From an uncultured Bryobacterales bacterium (GTDB lineage: Bacteria > Acidobacteriota > Terriglobia > Bryobacterales > Bryobacteraceae): a DNA stretch of 5,524 bases. Shown piece after piece: positions 4,226 through 5,524 of this stretch; within the stretch, counting starts at the first letter, position 1, and the number at the start of each line of letters is the position of its first letter. Both the position numbers and the translations under genes were made by a program. The stretch is taken from positions 1 to 5,524 of the forward strand of contig CALMAV010000250.1 in NCBI GenBank assembly GCA_937859895.1, written 5' to 3'. The notes under the pieces were generated by a model. The model saw only the letters and a program-made list of their open reading frames with translations, did not search any database and had not been told where the DNA came from.

Positions 4226-5524
4226 TTGAGCTTCCTCGAGACTGCTCTGCCACCCGCTAGAGGTAAGTGTCCAAGAATCGGGCGTTGGACCTTATTAGTT
4301 GTCCTTCGGTTGCTCTGTTCAGGGTATCCGGAAACGCTTGCAGACTTCCAGGCACAAGCGCCCGTAATCGCAACTCGTTATCAGCAGTTGTTAGACGACG
4401 GGCGAAAGGTGCGCCAGGCAGGCGACTTCGCAAAAGCGGAACACCTCTTTCAACTGGCTGCTGATGAAGCGAGACGAGTAGGCAATGCCGGCCAGCAAGC
4501 AGGAGCGCTACTGCTTGTCACCGGTTGTCAAATTCGTCGATTTCAATATGGGGCGGCGCTGAACACCGCAGCCGCCGCCCGAGAGTTGGCTCTTCGCGCT
4601 TCTGACAACACGATTTTGGGGGCCTTGGCTACCAACGTCTCCAATATTTATGTTCAGTTAGGCGACACGGCTTCTGCCGCCAGAGTCGCAGGGGAAGCTG
4701 TTGAGTATCTCAGACGATCTCCACGCCGAGATTACTTCATTCGATCCCTCATCAACTACGGCGATATCCAATTTGGATTAAGTCACTATACAGAGGGAAA
4801 AAACCTATTATCTCAGGCGATTGAGGTAGCAAAAAGCAACGCTGCACCTCAAATGGAGGCACTCGCCTCCGATCACCTTGGCTCCTCGTTGACGCTTCAC
4901 GGTGCATTGCCGGAAGCACAATCAGCCCTCATCAATGCGGTCAACCTATATAAAGCGCATCAGGACAACGAAGGTCTTGCTGGCTCTTACGAACACCTGG
5001 CCGAGTTGGAATGGCGCAAAGGAGGCTCGTCCCTACGCTCAGCCCTGAACTATATCGACTTGGCCTTTGCCTCGAAGAGTTCCATTTTTAAAACTGCTCT
5101 GCAGTACTACCCTATTCACATTCGCGGACAAATATTGTTGGGCTTGGGCGAGAAAGATCAGGCCCTGGCTGAGTTCCGTCGGGCAGTAGATGCCGCCGAC
5201 ACCTGGCGCCAGAGCGCTCTGCCGGGCGACACCACCAATACACAAACCGTCGTTCAATTAGAAAGTGTTTACCACGATTTCGCGCAATTGGGCGCCGAAC
5301 TTTCTTTGGAACGCGATGACCACGCGCTTGCCCGTGAGTCCTTCGAAGTGCTGGCTCGCAATCGCGCGGCCAGTCTTAGAGAACAGTTAGCGCGGTCGTT
5401 TGGCGATAAGCTGCTCAACTCACCGGAATATTTTGGACTGCTTCATGATCTGGAAACTGCTCAGGCAGCTGCCACGCTCAGCCAAGACCCCGCGCAGATC
5501 GATGCTAACCGCACAAAGCTTACT
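4226..5524 (+). CDS. Secreted TPR-repeat protein, probable N-terminal half of a TPR-CHAT protein (3' end cut; start uncertain)
   Basis: An open frame of 433 codons runs from TTG 4226 to the right edge without a stop. Numbered from that TTG, residues 17-39 look like an export signal: basic RIGR, a hydrophobic stretch (WTLLVVLRLL) and a possible cleavage after PETLA. Helical repeat-like units with TPR character follow: about 52-84 (AGDFAKAEHLFQLA), 132-165 (LGDTASAARVAGEAV), 178-205, 213-243 (HGALPEAQSALINAVNLY), 293-325 (LGEKDQALAEFRRAVDAA) and 349-382. The segment ESFEVLARNRAASLREQLA (371-389) and the helical stretch after it resemble the linker found before the CHAT (caspase-like) domain in bacterial TPR-CHAT proteins. 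The CHAT domain itself is not in the window, so this is inference. TPRs mediate protein-protein contacts; no enzymatic residue is visible. No in-frame ATG exists; the other in-frame candidates (TTG 4310, GTG 4409) would cut into the signal peptide or the repeats. A GTG at 4267 with AGAGG upstream lies in the next frame, so a frameshift is possible. The gene points away from ffh and is not part of that operon. Confidence 0.7.
   Translation, partial: MSFLETALPPARGKCPRIGRWTLLVVLRLLCSGYPETLADFQAQAPVIATRYQQLLDDGRKVRQAGDFAKAEHLFQLAADEARRVGNAGQQAGALLLVTGCQIRRFQYGAALNTAAAARELALRASDNTILGALATNVSNIYVQLGDTASAARVAGEAVEYLRRSPRRDYFIRSLINYGDIQFGLSHYTEGKNLLSQAIEVAKSNAAPQMEALASDHLGSSLTLHGALPEAQSALINAVNLYKAHQDNEGLAGSYEHLAELEWRKGGSSLRSALNYIDLAFASKSSIFKTALQYYPIHIRGQILLGLGEKDQALAEFRRAVDAADTWRQSALPGDTTNTQTVVQLESVYHDFAQLGAELSLERDDHALARESFEVLARNRAASLREQLARSFGDKLLNSPEYFGLLHDLETAQAAATLSQDPAQIDANRTKLT
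4259..4263 (+). promoter_or_regulatory. Possible ribosome binding site of the TPR gene
   Basis: AGAGG lies three bases before the GTG at 4267. The spacing is short but it is the only purine-rich Shine-Dalgarno-like motif near the N terminus. It points to a start in a frame one base off from the long TPR frame. Confidence 0.3.

Noticed and set aside
4304..4324. Lipoprotein signal (lipobox) at the cysteine in LRLLCSG of the TPR protein
   Set aside because: The residue before the Cys is Leu and the -3 position is Arg, whereas a lipobox needs a small residue at -1 and usually Leu at -3. A standard cleaved signal peptide is more likely.
4267..4464. A separate 65-residue protein starting at GTG 4267
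   Set aside because: Beyond its first few codons the frame overlaps the TPR gene and encodes a non-family, Arg-rich sequence. Only its start region is of interest, as the probable original start of the TPR gene.
5039..5257. A 72-residue open frame on the minus strand within the TPR gene
   Set aside because: It has no recognisable motif or ribosome binding site, and it lies opposite a continuous coding frame with clear TPR character.

Overview
The window looks like a piece of a bacterial chromosome, most likely from an Acidobacteriota-like organism. This placement is inferred from the gene order, a RimM that carries an S-R-G-N-K-G motif in place of the usual H-G motif, and a large secreted TPR protein of a type common in that phylum. 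No rRNA or other decisive marker is present, so it is only a moderate-confidence guess.

Left two thirds (1-3810, all on the minus strand). This is a tightly packed translation and protein-targeting operon, read right to left: ffh (SRP GTPase), rpsP (ribosomal protein S16), khpA (small KH-domain RNA-binding protein), rimM (30S maturation factor), trmD (tRNA m1G37 methyltransferase), rplS (ribosomal protein L19) and the first 43 codons of rnhB (RNase HII), which runs off the left edge. Spacers are 5-91 bp and no convincing internal terminator is visible. The genes link ribosome assembly (S16, RimM, L19, KhpA), tRNA modification that protects reading frame (TrmD), co-translational membrane targeting (Ffh) and removal of RNA from DNA (RNase HII). 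Only one hairpin, just after the rpsP stop, hints at differential expression inside the operon.

Middle (about 3811-4225). This is a roughly 400 bp non-coding divergent intergenic region. It holds a probable -10 element for the ffh operon close to ffh, a plausible sigma70-type promoter facing right, and a cluster of palindromes and one short direct repeat at 4072-4167. No RNA gene was recognised.

Right end (about 4226-5524, plus strand). The N-terminal part (at least 433 codons, no stop before the edge) of a TPR-repeat protein with a signal-peptide-like N terminus. The last visible part resembles the linker that precedes CHAT protease-like domains in TPR-CHAT proteins, but the CHAT domain itself would lie outside the window. 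The 5' end of this gene is odd: there is no in-frame ATG, and the best start with a ribosome binding site (GTG at 4267) lies one frame off. Removing one G from a GGG run at 4280-4282 would join them into a textbook signal peptide.

Most of the window is conserved housekeeping sequence. The parts that merit a second look are the TPR gene, its start and its upstream palindromes. Nothing here by itself proves a new system.
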